DNA of 64,000 bases from contig NC_092569.1 of assembly GCF_037975245.1 (NCBI RefSeq), forward strand, positions 28,743,668 to 28,807,667, read 5' to 3'. This document shows, in pieces, positions 48,751 through 59,599 of this stretch (its first letter is position 1; each line of letters begins with the position of its first letter). This DNA is from Apostichopus japonicus (taxonomy: Eukaryota; Echinodermata; Holothuroidea; Aspidochirotida; Stichopodidae). The notes beneath the pieces were generated by a model. It saw only the letters and a list, made by a program, of their open reading frames with translations, searched no databases and was not told the DNA's origin. Made by a program: the position numbers and the translations under genes.

Positions 48751-49252
48751 ATATCTGCTGCTAATATATATGATATCTGCTGTTTGCTTTACAAATTCGA
48801 ATGATTGAAATAAGACTGAAATAAATAACAGGGGAGAACATGTATTACTCTTATACCGAATCCCTCCACCCATCGAAATGTGGGGGGAAGTGTCCCTCGT
48901 CCCCCCCCCCTGGATTGACGCCCATGCCTTCAGTGTGCTACATGCAGGTGTGATTTTGTCTTTACCCTGATCTATATCTTTAATGATAAAACAGTTATAT
49001 TGTCAACGGATGAGTGATCGGATATCATATTTTTAATAAGTTTTAGCAATCTCTCATGCATCAGTTTGATTCTCTATAAACCATCGTTTTATTGATTGCT
49101 AAAAAGATTCATGAGTAAACACACTGCCTCTTTTCAACCTTTTCTTATCATCATATTCTTTTATTTATCTTTGCTTTGTTGCATGCATGTATACGATTGA
49201 TATATCTCTTTGATTGTATCACACAAGTGATATCTGCGATAAAATGGATACA
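48751..49252. other. Intergenic; lone hAT-like terminus near 48920-48932
   Basis: TGACGCCCATG after a C run looks like a right end of the family E type, but no left partner was identified. Confidence 0.45.
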
Positions 49253-50295
49253 TACACTCTAAAAACAAAGGTTTGAATTTTCACTCGTTTGGAGTGAATT
49301 TCACTCTTTAAAGAGTTAATGATATTTTACAGCTGATTTTGAGGGACGGGATTGATAGAATGAGTTTGAGACTCAATGGAAAGGCCCTATCTATTCACAG
49401 AAATATTGCTAAACAAGGATGCATCCAAAGATCAAGACAATGTAATGGGCTACTACGCTGATGATAAGACGATTTACTAGATTTAGACACTGTTAACAAA
49501 TATAAAAAAGGACAAAGACAACAATTTATGGTACTAAATATATATTAAATAGTGAAAATGATACCAAGTTTCATATACAAACACAGAATGACGCAAAATT
49601 ACAAACATACAAAGGCACAAAAATATGCAATGAATGATTCACTCACCCCACTTGTATGTTCCTCTCATACAAATGTGATTGTCTTATAATTAAAAAATAA
49701 TTCTAGTTACGTCTATGAAACATGTACCAGAGTGTGCTGGCAATACCTCAAAAATGTTTTTGCAAATAACTCAATCTTACAATTTCAATTTGCAATATGC
49801 AAACATTTATCATTTTCGAACTCGTTTTGGCGTCTTTATAAATCTGTGAAAAATGTATGAAGAACAACAATCACACTGGGATACTACTGTTTATGACTGG
49901 TGAACCGATATTTTACAGCAAAATGGTTAATTCCTGACAGATAGTAAGTAAACGCTCCATCCTATGTACATCTAAACCCGTCAACCCTCTGGGTGGCAAC
50001 ACTTTTAGGTTTAGAATAGTAATTTATGCAAACATTTGAAAAGAAATTAACTCAGTACATACCACTTATTATTAATTCATATTAAGGCACTAGTAAATAT
50101 ATTTAAATAAAAAAAAAAATCTAAATATTTTAACTATGGGAATTGGATCACAACAATTCAATTTGCTTTTTGAAAACAATACCCACCTAAAAGAATTTCA
50201 TGTTATAGGGTACTCATAACAGAGTTTTAAAGTTCAAAATAATGGTGGCGTCTGAAAACAGTCTAAGAGTGTCCAATTTTTAAACAGATGCATTT

Positions 50296-51169
50296 AGAGC
50301 GGGAACCCAGAGGGTTTGGTTAGCTGGGAAGGTAACCAATTGCCTTGTACATCACAATGTTCACAGTGCATTCCTGTATATGAAACCAGACGACTGACAA
50401 ACCGGCTGTGGTGGGTGTGGCTGGGAGAGCAATTTTAAAGTCACCTAATAGCTAACCTAGATCAGCTTTCATGGTAACCACATCAAAGTAAGTACAATGT
50501 GTCAGGTATGGCCCCAAGAGCAACAAATGGCCATCGCCAGTAATTATTGGTGGTGGGGTACCCCTGCCAGTCATCAATAATTGACCCCTCACGGCTGACC
50601 TAGGTCAGCTCATGAAGTAACCAGTTGAAACCTACTGGAAAATGATGGTTAGGATTTCAGATACAAGGGATGGGCATTGCCAGTGATTTTTATTGGTGGG
50701 GTACCCCTGCCAGTAGACCCCCAAAATGCCCCTCCCCTCATTGACCTAGGTCAGCTCATGAAGTAACCAGTTGAAAACTACTGGAAAATGATTGGCAGGA
50801 CTCTATGTGTAAGGAATGGGCATTTCCAGTAATTTATATTGGTAGGGTACCCCTGCCAGTAGACCCCCAAAATGCCCCTCCCCCTCATTGACCTAGGTCA
50901 GCTCATGAAGTAACCCTAACCCTAACCCTAACATGAAGTAAATCCTAACCATCATTTTCCAGTAGGTTTCAACTGGTTACTTCATGAGCTGACCTAGGTC
51001 AGCCGTGAGGGGTCAATTATTGATGACTGGCAGGGGTACCCCACCACCAATAATTACTGGCGATGGCCATTTGTTGGTTTCATATACAGGAATGCACTGT
51101 GAACATTGTGATGTACAAGGCAATTGGTTACCTTCCCAGCTAACCAAACCCTCTGGGCTCCCGCTCTAA
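50296..51169. repeat. Large imperfect palindrome with internal telomere-like repeats
   Basis: 50296-50390 and 50515-50660 are reverse complements of 50936-51169. The left arm has ~120 bp extra. The spacer holds two further units of ACCTAGGTCAGCTCATGAAG-containing DNA and, at 50911-50932, TAACCCTAACCCTAACCCTA. TTAGGG is the usual animal telomere repeat. Confidence 0.85.
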
Positions 51170-51579
51170 TTGGTACCATGTAAAGTAATAAAGATGAATG
51201 AAAAATATATCAAAATAGAAAGTTAGTCAAGTAGTCTAAATTTTGAGTTCATAATATGCTATTGAATAATTCCTTTACAAAGAATGCATCATTCATTAAA
51301 GGTTAAATTAAACCTTTTAATTACTAACATAGCAGTACGTAATGAATAAAACATACCTTCATATGCTTCTTAAAACTATCAAACTTGTTAATAAAGAATA
51401 ACCAAAGTTGGAATTTAAAGGTAAACAGACAGGTCAAAGTTCCCATTCATATAGAAGTGTATGAAATTCTGAGTAAGATGGTCTCTGAAAAAGTCAAAAT
51501 AGCAGCTGCACTTTTCAAGTAATATCCACTTTAATTTTAAGCTGACAAAATTTGATAGCAAAATGTCATAACCCCTCTG

Positions 51580-51634
51580 ACAGGGTGCTATTACTTCAGT
51601 TGAAATATCATAAACCACCCCCCACCCAAAAAAA

Positions 51635-51715
<81 letters not shown>

Positions 51716-51785
51716 TACTTTATTTTTATTTTTTTTTGGGGGGGGGTTATGATATTTCAACTGAAGTAATAGCTACCTGTCTACA
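51580..51785. repeat. Inverted repeat around a (TA)n run
   Basis: TATTACTTCAGTTGAAATATCATAA-type DNA at about 51588-51612 is inverted at 51746-51771. C/A runs and a TA microsatellite (51637-51718) lie between. It can form a long hairpin. Confidence 0.85.
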
Positions 51786-51947
51786 TACCTTTAATCTTTG
51801 AATCTATGAATGCTCACACATTTGTCAGAGAAACATTCAGAGACCTAACTTTTGGACTTACCTTATCTGGTCTTACTATGCACATTAAATATTAGCCCTT
51901 CAAAAATATAATTGTAAAATGTTGTTAATGGAATGGCAAAATGAATA

Positions 51948-52136
51948 TTAAAACAAATGAAATTTTAAAATCCTGCCAATTGCAACTGTGATGGAGTCCC
52001 AAACTGGTGAGCTTGTTGAATCAAAAATGAAAAAGAATTGGGTTGGCCTCCTGTCTGGACCTTGGCCCAGCAGAAAAGGTTGGGTACACTTCAGGGGCTT
52101 CTCCTTAACAAATTGGCCAACGTTGGTGCACACAGC
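51948..52136 (-). CDS. Candidate terminal exon of minus-strand SAM-associated gene
   Basis: The minus-strand acceptor TTTCAGGTAG is followed by 62 codons and a TAA. It contains CTNVGQFVKEKPLKCTQPF, LLGQGPDRRPTQFFFIFDS and WDSITVAIGRILKFHLF. The pattern (KC.QPFLL..G, FF.I.D, then an AI..L.K.H.. helix) recalls the C-terminal region of multi-copy proteins annotated as SAM-domain-containing protein 3-like, but I recall this only as a resemblance. It lies 1.7 kb downstream of the SAM-like first exon on the same strand. Middle exons were not found, so a full gene model is not possible. Confidence 0.45.
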   Translation of the reverse strand, partial: AVCTNVGQFVKEKPLKCTQPFLLGQGPDRRPTQFFFIFDSTSSPVWDSITVAIGRILKFHLF

Positions 52137-52384
52137 CTACCTGAAACGACAAAGTTATTTCAAATCATTATTACCCAGTTAAAAATGTGTGGTTATGGAT
52201 ATAATGGACAGATTTTTTTAGTTTATAATTCTGTGGTACACTTTAGTTGACAAAATAACGTCTTTACATCACTATCAATTTTGTCTATTAAAAACTATCC
52301 AACAGTTGAAGCAGGAAGGGTAATAACCTTTACACCAAACACAACAAATGGTCCTTACCTTTGGTACTGCACTAACAGAACAAT

Positions 52385-53130
52385 ACACTGTGTGTAGTCA
52401 TATATAACGCTCTTAGGATATTCCCTTTTAGGGGTTAGAAGTTCAATCAATCTTTTGGCATAAGTTTCTCTCTCTGCTGCATAGGACCATTAACATCCCT
52501 GTTGTAAGCAATCATTCAGATTTTCCAACACAGTTGATAGATTAATTCTATTTTCTGTCCATATTAATTTTGTATTCCCTTGTGAATTAAATAGTGAAAG
52601 GGGATACATCTTTGTTGTATAATTAACTGGTAAAGGGCAACGTTGTTAATTATTGATATTCCTTTCAGACCCTGACTGGTTTTCTACATTATTACTCATT
52701 GCTGTCTGTACAGTACTATGAATGAAGAAGTTAATCAACATCACAGATAGTACCCATCTTAAAGTAGATGAATCTTGTGTTTGCTTTGGAGGGTGTTTCA
52801 TTTGCTATGTCCATACACTGTGTATAGGCATTTGTAACTCTCTTCGGATATTCGCTTTTAAGGGGTTAGAAGGTCATGCAATCTTTTGGCATAAGTTTCT
52901 TTCTCAGCTGCATAGGACCATAAACATACCTGAATTGTAATCGATCATTCGGATAATCCAACACAGTTCAAGTTTAATTGTATTTTCTGTCCATATTTGC
53001 ATTCCCTTGTGAATTAAATAGTGAAAGTGGTTCAACTTTGTTGTATTAACTGGTAAAAGGCAATGTTGTTTAATATTGGTATTCCTTTAAGGCTCTGACT
53101 GGTTTTCTACAGTATTACTCATTGCTGTTT
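52385..53130. repeat. Tandem duplication, ~430-bp period
   Basis: GGGGTTAGAAGTTCAATCAA...TTTTGGCATAAGTTTCT (52430-52470) recurs at 52862-52900, and GAATTAAATAGTGAAAG recurs at 52582 and 53012. Two units, moderately diverged. No coding exon identified in it. Confidence 0.8.
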
Positions 53131-53582
53131 GTACTGTAAATGCTATTTAACCTTAATGCCATGTAGTATTTTTCTCCCGTATATTGAGGTTAAATTGATA
53201 TAGACCTAGTGAACTTTGTAAAGAGGGACATACATATAGCCTATATTATTAGCTATTGCTATTCATGATAGTTATGATTGAACATTGCAATTGTTTGTCG
53301 TCCGAAGTTGATTGTATCTACTATTATTTTGTAATTTTCTTTCAGGAAATTTCCCCTTATTCCGAATTTTCCACCTGTGAATAATTGTATCCAAAAACAA
53401 CCTGGTAATTCTGCTGTCTCTGTTTCAGTTTGTGACGTTACATCTTGATACGTGAAATAACAAAAAATCATTAAGGAAAACGTTAATTAAGAAAAAACAA
53501 TTCCTGGACCTCAGCTGCATTAACTTCTGGCCCATTACTCATAGGCCTAACATTAGCCTTAGGCATAGGCCTTACCTCCGAA

Positions 53583-53653
53583 CACAGGCACTCGTAACGT
53601 TATGTAGGCGTGTTTATATACTATACACCTACATAACGTTACGAGTGCCTGTG
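53583..53653. repeat. Perfect 26-bp inverted repeat, 19-nt loop
   Basis: 53583-53608 and 53628-53653 are exact reverse complements (core GCACTCGTAACGTTATGTAG). It lies ~190 bp downstream of the SAM-like first exon, in its presumed intron, so it would be transcribed as a hairpin. Confidence 0.95.
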
Positions 53654-53844
53654 CCTCCAAACAACTAGCCAATGTGTTAATGTGTATGGTACCAAGCCTA
53701 ATGTTAAATGTTTCCGCTACACTGTTAAGCGTAACGTTTAAGAGCCTAGCCAATCGACTGTAGGCAACGACGACCTGCGGCCATGGCAACCTTCTAAATT
53801 CTATATAATTTCACGTTCTTTCAACATTTGCTTGTTAACCTTAC

Positions 53845-53908
53845 CTCTAAATAACTGAATACCATCACGTCCAAATCCGCTTTCTTCAAGCCACTGCGAA
53901 ACTGACAT
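53845..53908 (-). CDS. Candidate first coding exon: SAM-domain-like N-terminus
   Basis: The minus-strand ATG at 53908-53906 opens MSVSQWLEESGFGRDGIQLF and R, then the donor GAG/GTAAGG (phase 1). The W(L)..(S/G)....I..F pattern is how SAM domains begin (helix 1 and 2). SAM domains mediate protein-protein or RNA binding. The start lies about 290 bp inside the right end of the inverted-end unit, so the promoter would be in its subterminal repeats. The remainder of the SAM domain was not found in the next ~1.5 kb, so the gene may be broken or have a long intron. Confidence 0.45.
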
Positions 53909-54200
53909 GTTTTAAGATGTAAAACGACAAGAACGAGCGAAGGCAAACGAGTAAAAAAAATGGCGTAACTACAAATATTTCTGTATTCGAAGAAACGCGT
54001 ACTGACTGATTGGTTGATCCTTCACTCCAAAGTAAGAGTGAGCGTTCTTAGCATTTGATTGGCTCATTTGTTCACTCCTTTGTAAAGAGTGAATATTAAG
54101 TACTTTCGCTTTGGAATACGAAGATTTCTGTTGTCTAATGGAGTGAATTTCCGCTCCTTTGGAGTTAATTTTTAAGTTCACTCTTTTGTTTTTAGAGTGT

Positions 54201-54244
<44 letters not shown>

Positions 54245-54245
<1 letters not shown>

Positions 54246-54308
54246 TATAAAAACGGTTGGGCAAACAATACATAATTTAGATGCAATCAACCGTGTTGGC
54301 CATAGTTA

Positions 54309-54377
<69 letters not shown>

Positions 54378-54751
54378 AGGGCGTAGGAACCGGGGGGCTG
54401 GGGGGCGCCAGCCCCCCCAGTGAAAAATGTGGAGGGGCGGAAGTATCATTCCGCCCCCCGGTTCGCAAGTCAGAAAACCCCTTTTTCATTTCCAAATGAG
54501 AAAAAAAATCTCATTTGGAGCACCAAATTGCATCTAAGGCCAGGTGAAAATACAAAATTAAGTTTACAAAATGGAGTGGGTGTTGAAGTGTGCTATATTG
54601 CACCAAATTGCATCTGAGGCCACCTGGAAATGCAAAAAATTCCAAAGGGGAGGGGACACCCCTTCCCCTTAGACCCCTCCCCCAGGCTTGCCATCAGTCT
54701 TCAGCCCCCCCATTCAAAAGTACCTTCCTATGCCAATGTATATATATTTAT

Positions 54752-54825
<74 letters not shown>

Positions 54826-54893
54826 AGTTTAACTATGGCCAACACGGTTGATTGCATCTAAATTATATATTGTTTGCCCAACCGTTTTTATTA
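54245..54893. repeat. Foldback element with (TA)n core, carrying a hAT MITE
   Basis: ~65-bp arms at about 54252-54315 and 54826-54890 (containing CAACCGTGTTGGCCATAGTT and its inverse) flank TA microsatellites. The family A MITE at 54376-54738 sits within the TA tract. Confidence 0.88.
54376..54738. mobile_element. hAT MITE family A, second complete copy
   Basis: Starts CAAGGGCGTAGGAA, ends TTCCTATGCCAATG. It is about 90 percent similar by eye to 383-756. The flanking target is TA-repeat DNA, so the duplication cannot be read. Confidence 0.9.
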
Positions 54894-54945
54894 CTCCATT
54901 GTCTCATATCGTGGAGGCAGTCTTCTATTGTTTTATAGTACCATT

Positions 54946-56262
54946 CAGGGGCGTATCCAGGATTTTCCAATGGGGGGGGGGTCGCCAGGCATGAATGATC
55001 GCCGTCCTGGGGGAGGGGTGTACAATTTTTGCTTTCGAAGAAGGGCTGAAATGCAAAATGGTGTCATATGCGTGGGCGGCGATCCGTACTACCGAGTGGG
55101 GGGGGGGATATGACCTTGTTGGCTATCTAAGCGTAGCGCCATGGGTTGGCGCGAAGCGTACAAGAACATTTTGGGATTAACAAACCCTCTAGATGGCCGG
55201 AAACGGCACTTCCCGAGGTTTCCAAGCGGCATATACCCAACTTTAAAATAGAGATGTCATGTCCGAAATATCTCATAATCAGGATCCAAAATACTTTTTT
55301 TTAAATTTCGGGTGTTATTTTGGGAAAATTGCCCCTGTCAATCTTGTTTCAGGCGCAACGTTAGAATGTTCGAGAGCTCTTTTATATTATTCGATGAAGA
55401 AAATGGCCTCATGCAGGCTATTATAGGCCTATACACATGCAATACACAATTACACATAGTTACATTCCTAGGTACCGATTGCTAGGGCATCCGGGTGAAA
55501 CGTGTATTAAGCATTACCCTGGTTACATGAGATTCTCAGCTGTTCGAGGGAACATGTACGTGTGTAGGCCTACTATAGGGCCTATATGAATACTATGAGG
55601 GTGCATATATGTACTATATCAATACCGTGGGCGCAATAATACATTTTGTTGTTATAGGGCCAATGAAGCCTACAGTCAACTATTTTTGCTTTATAAAGAT
55701 GCTTTATTTGAAAAGATCGCACTGCGTTTCTGGTAGGCGAGAAATGAAGCTAAATAAGAGCCGTACATTAACGAAGATGCATAAATGTAGGCATGAAAAT
55801 ATTCTTATCCCTGGCATTTGGTGGGGGGGGGGGGGATATGGTGCATTACATCCCCTCCACCCATTTTCATGGGGGGATATATCCCCCCTCCACCCAGGAT
55901 CGCCGCCCATGGCCATATGTGATCCATTTTTCGACCTTAATAATAAGCAACATTTCCAGTAAATATGGACACAAAATGCACAATTTAGTATGGCTGGCAT
56001 GTCACTTAGTGTTTATAGTGATAATACAAACACAATTACCATCTATGTTTCTAAAACTATTATGCCGCCGAACTTCGCCAGAACCTTTTTTTGGCAAACA
56101 AAAAATAAAGCATACGGGAGGGGGAGGGGGGTTGAGCGATCACGGACATCTCACATAAAGGTCGTCATCAATTTTTTTTTTTTTTTTTTCTAATTTTTTT
56201 TTTTTTTGGTGACGGCCAATAGGGGGGCGCGCGCCTGTTGCGCCCCCCTGGATACGCCCCTG
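54946..56262. mobile_element. hAT-like element (family I), ~1317 bp
   Basis: It starts CAGGGGCGTATCCAGG and ends CCTGGATACGCCCCTG, an exact 16-bp inverted terminus. Flanks share CCATT (54941-54945 and 56263-56267), shorter than the 8 bp expected. The interior has the shared subterminal block (55117-55165), G/C runs and poly(T). No transposase. Confidence 0.82.
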
Positions 56263-57375
56263 CCATTGGAGGCCTATTATATGCTTAGAAGTATAACAAC
56301 TTACTTTATATGGCATAATAAATTCAGTGGTTTCACACTACACCCATGCAGGGAGTTTAAATGGCAACTCCATGTTCCACCGATTTTGTTAAGATAAACG
56401 ACGTCAAAACTTGGATCCCCACGTATACATTGGAATACATTTCAGAGACCTATAATTTCTCTTATTGTCGTTATTATTGTGTGTTTGAGTTTAATGTCGA
56501 TACGAAAGTACATGAAGTATCACTTTTAAATTACAGAAAGGGGCAAAAGGCATCCCCCCCCCGCCACGAATGGGCACTTATAATTTATTGAAGAAGGCAT
56601 GTTTGAGGTACTTTTTAAGGAAAAGTCACCAAGGAAAGAACCTGGGCAAGAAAAACCCAAAACCGAACCTACTAATTCGCTCTTAACCCCAGCCCCTTGC
56701 CTAGAGACTGTGGCTGTGTGCCCATCGCCAGGTGTGTATCACGATTCCCCCTAGAAGGGTAACATAAATGCTACGCATGTTATTAGCCAAGAGGTTGAGG
56801 TTATTCACAAAACAACGGGGCACTTGCCTTTTGTGCCCCTGATTGTTTCAAAGTAAATAATTATTATCTATAAAAGAATATCTGAAAATGTTGAATCAAA
56901 AGAAGAAAACCAGAATGGCGATCGGTGATTATATAGAGGTATATTATATTTATATATTGTAATTATATATATTATATTTATATATTATAATTATAATATC
57001 ACTACACTGTTATTATGTGTTCAAGTTCTCAAACCTGATAAACAAATGAACTAACGCCATGCAGTCTGTAAGACCTGGTAAAAAACAACTTGTGTGAAAT
57101 TACGTAATAATCTTCGACCAATGGATTAAGCTATACAGTTGATGGAGAAACTGGAATTTTTAAAACTAAGAAAAGGCTCCACCACCTTGATACTATTTCA
57201 AAACACTATGGAGAGACATCGGTCACTTTTAAGAGTGGACTGTTGAATAAACGTTTTGAAAGTTTTTCTTTGCTTTTTTCACCCACTCTCATTTGGCTTA
57301 ATGTCCTCTCCTTGAAAGTGAAACAATTTTACCAATTCAATTGTAAGGAACGAAAGTCCTTGGTGGCAAAATAAA
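56263..57375. other. Intergenic, nothing recognised
   Basis: AT-rich DNA with short ATATTATATTTATA repeats at 56935-57000. The frames here show no family motif. Confidence 0.5.
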
Positions 57376-57582
57376 ACCACAGGCAGGCGCGTAGCTGCAA
57401 GGGGGTTTTAATGTTTTTATGATATCGCTAGTATTTTCAAAAGAGAAAATGCTAAGATGCAACTTACAAGGTCATTTCCAGCAATCTGGGAGGCATTTTC
57501 AGCCAAAATTTTCTTGTACGCTTCGCGCCAAACATGGTGGCGCTACGCTTAGATAGTTTGCAGAGCCGTATATAGAGATACG

Positions 57583-59513
57583 CAGTGGCGGAGAAACAGG
57601 GGGGTTGGGGGGTTTTAACCCCCCAACTTTTTGAAGAGGGGGGCTTGGCCCACACAATCAACCCCCCTAGTTTTTGCCAGTAATGTTCTGTTATAGCCTA
57701 TGTTATGTGCTCCAAATGGCATAATAAATCAAATTATAAAATTTGAAATTGTTAAAGTCATTTCAACCTTTTACCTGGTAGGCTACATCAACAATTAACG
57801 ACCGAAAACCGAGTTAGAATTGACCCACACATTATTTCTAGCCCCTTTCCCCCACCTTGCGCTTTGGAACATGTAGCTCATAGCGCTAACTTCACCCCAC
57901 AACAGACATACACAAAATAACGTTTTGTTGCTGTTGAATAGCTTTGGAACTGTATACACTTGCCAACTTCAACAAGGTGAAGGAAGGAAAAGAAAAAGAA
58001 GAAAGAGAGAAAAGGAGAAAAGGATGGAGTAGAAAATACGGCAAGAAAACGGAAAGAGAAAGAGGAACAGTGACAAAATTATTCAAATTTGTAAAGCAAA
58101 CAGCAGATATCACATCATATCAGTGAGCATGAAAATGGCGTTCCACGATAAACAGCCTCCAAACCATGGGCACAGATCCTGGTGAGGACAGCGGGACGCG
58201 TCCCCGCCAACTTGTTCAGCAGTGGGGACATGATATACCGTGTCCCCTCCAATTTGTCTTCACAAATAGCTGCATTTCAAGTTCCCCTGTATTGAACTTT
58301 GGCGCAGTTTGATCCAGCATTGTGCAAATGACATGCAGCAGTTCTCATTTTATTGTATTTTATCCACAGTTGTTAAATATAGGACGGAAATCGCATTTGC
58401 GGCAGTCTATATTTGTTTTCTGGGAGAGGACCCCAGACCCATCGTATATACAAAAGTCTACTTGGATTATTTGTCCCCTGATTTTCTTTCTGCAGACGCC
58501 CATGTATTTCTCCAAACTAAAGCCATGAGATCTAAAACTTAAGGAGGTTAAGGAGCATCATTAGGTCTGGGAAGTGTTATTTCCGGCGATCTGGGAGGTA
58601 TATTTGCCCCAAAAAATCGAACCCATGGTCGCGCTCCGCTTAGATAGTGTCATAGAACAGACACGCGTCCCCACCATTATCCAAGACTGATCTGCGCCCA
58701 TGCTCAAAACTGTCGATGTGTGAAGTGTTCGGTTTCGGAAATATCTGGTATATTTTTATTCCCTTCAACGAAATTTTTTAGTAGCCGTCTGAATTTTCGA
58801 AAATTCCCTAACCAACATTCTTCATCATACTTCATCATACTCGTGCAATTTTGACCCGTCTGTTAGGGTTTGAAGGAGGTTTTTCTATATCGGTTGTCCA
58901 TAGATGATATTTTGTGCAACATTATGGGTATGTTTTGAAGTGAATTTATTCACGAGAATTGTGAATTTTCAAATTCTGAACAGTGGGGCTGACGGATATT
59001 GTGGGCCGCGATGAAGAATCACCTACAAAAGCAATGATCCACAGGATATGTGATGAAGTCGAACATGATGTGTGACTGGTGACAATCTTCAAAAAGGTTA
59101 TAGATGAGAAAAAAAGTATTTGGAAATAACTTGGTTCTCAGGCAAAAGTGTACATATGGTTGGTCAGTTTCAAGCCCGAGAAGTGCCATTTCCGGTGATC
59201 TGGGGGTACCAAAACCAGAAATTTGCTTGTACGCTGCGCGCCAACCAATGGTGGCGCTCGGATTATATAGTAATACGCGCCCCCGGGTTAGAAAATCATG
59301 CATACGCCCCTGGTTATATGCAGCTTTTCAAGGCCTGGGCAGTGCCATTTACTGCAATCTGGGAGGCAATATTTGCCAAAAAATTCATGTGCACTTCGCG
59401 CCAACTTATGGTGGTGCTCCACTTAGATAGTTAGCCAGCAGTTATGACTTTTTATTTCATCAATGGCCTGCAACCCCCCCCCCCCCACTTCTGACAAGAA
59501 ATCTCCGCCACTG
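57583..59513. mobile_element. hAT-type element family B, 1931 bp, nested in family C
   Basis: It starts CAGTGGCGGAGA and ends TCTCCGCCACTG. It has an exact 8-bp duplication GAGATACG (57575-57582 and 59514-59521). The copy at position 77-84 is the empty site. The internal frames carry no transposase motif. Confidence 0.94.
58165..58702. mobile_element. hAT MITE family D, 538 bp, nested in family B
   Basis: It starts CATGGGCACAGATCC and ends ATCTGCGCCCATG. Flanks CTCCAAAC (58157-58164) and CTCAAAAC (58703-58710) match at seven of eight. Homologous to 47995-48591. Confidence 0.85.
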
Positions 59514-59599
59514 GAGATACGGCTGTTATAGATTGCAATGCCGAATTTACAGTTTCGCCCCTCCCTTGGCAAATTCCTGGCTACGCGCCTGACCACAGG

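Larger units (their letters stand above)
49253..54201. mobile_element. ~4.95 kb unit with inverted ends TACACTCTAAAAACAAA
   Basis: The left end (49253-49269) and the right end (54185-54201) are exact inverted copies of 17 bp. Inside both ends the short words TTCACTC and GAGTGAA recur (49280-49320; 54010-54185). This pattern of short inverted termini plus subterminal repeats is that of a DNA transposon. No clean target duplication is seen, and the right flank is a TA microsatellite. Contents: minus-strand SAM-like exons, a large palindrome, a 26-bp hairpin and a tandem duplication. No transposase motif recognised, so superfamily unknown. Confidence 0.6.
57384..59591. mobile_element. hAT MITE family C, full copy interrupted by family B
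   Basis: It starts CAGGCGCGTAGCTG and ends GGCTACGCGCCTG, with an exact 8-bp duplication ACCACAGG (57376-57383 and 59592-59599). Without the inserted element it would be about 270 bp. Its right part is also present at 1-154. Confidence 0.92.

Noticed and set aside
57892-58126. Lys/Glu-rich (or Ser/Phe-rich) protein
   Set aside because: A purine-rich low-complexity stretch inside hAT family B, without a family motif.
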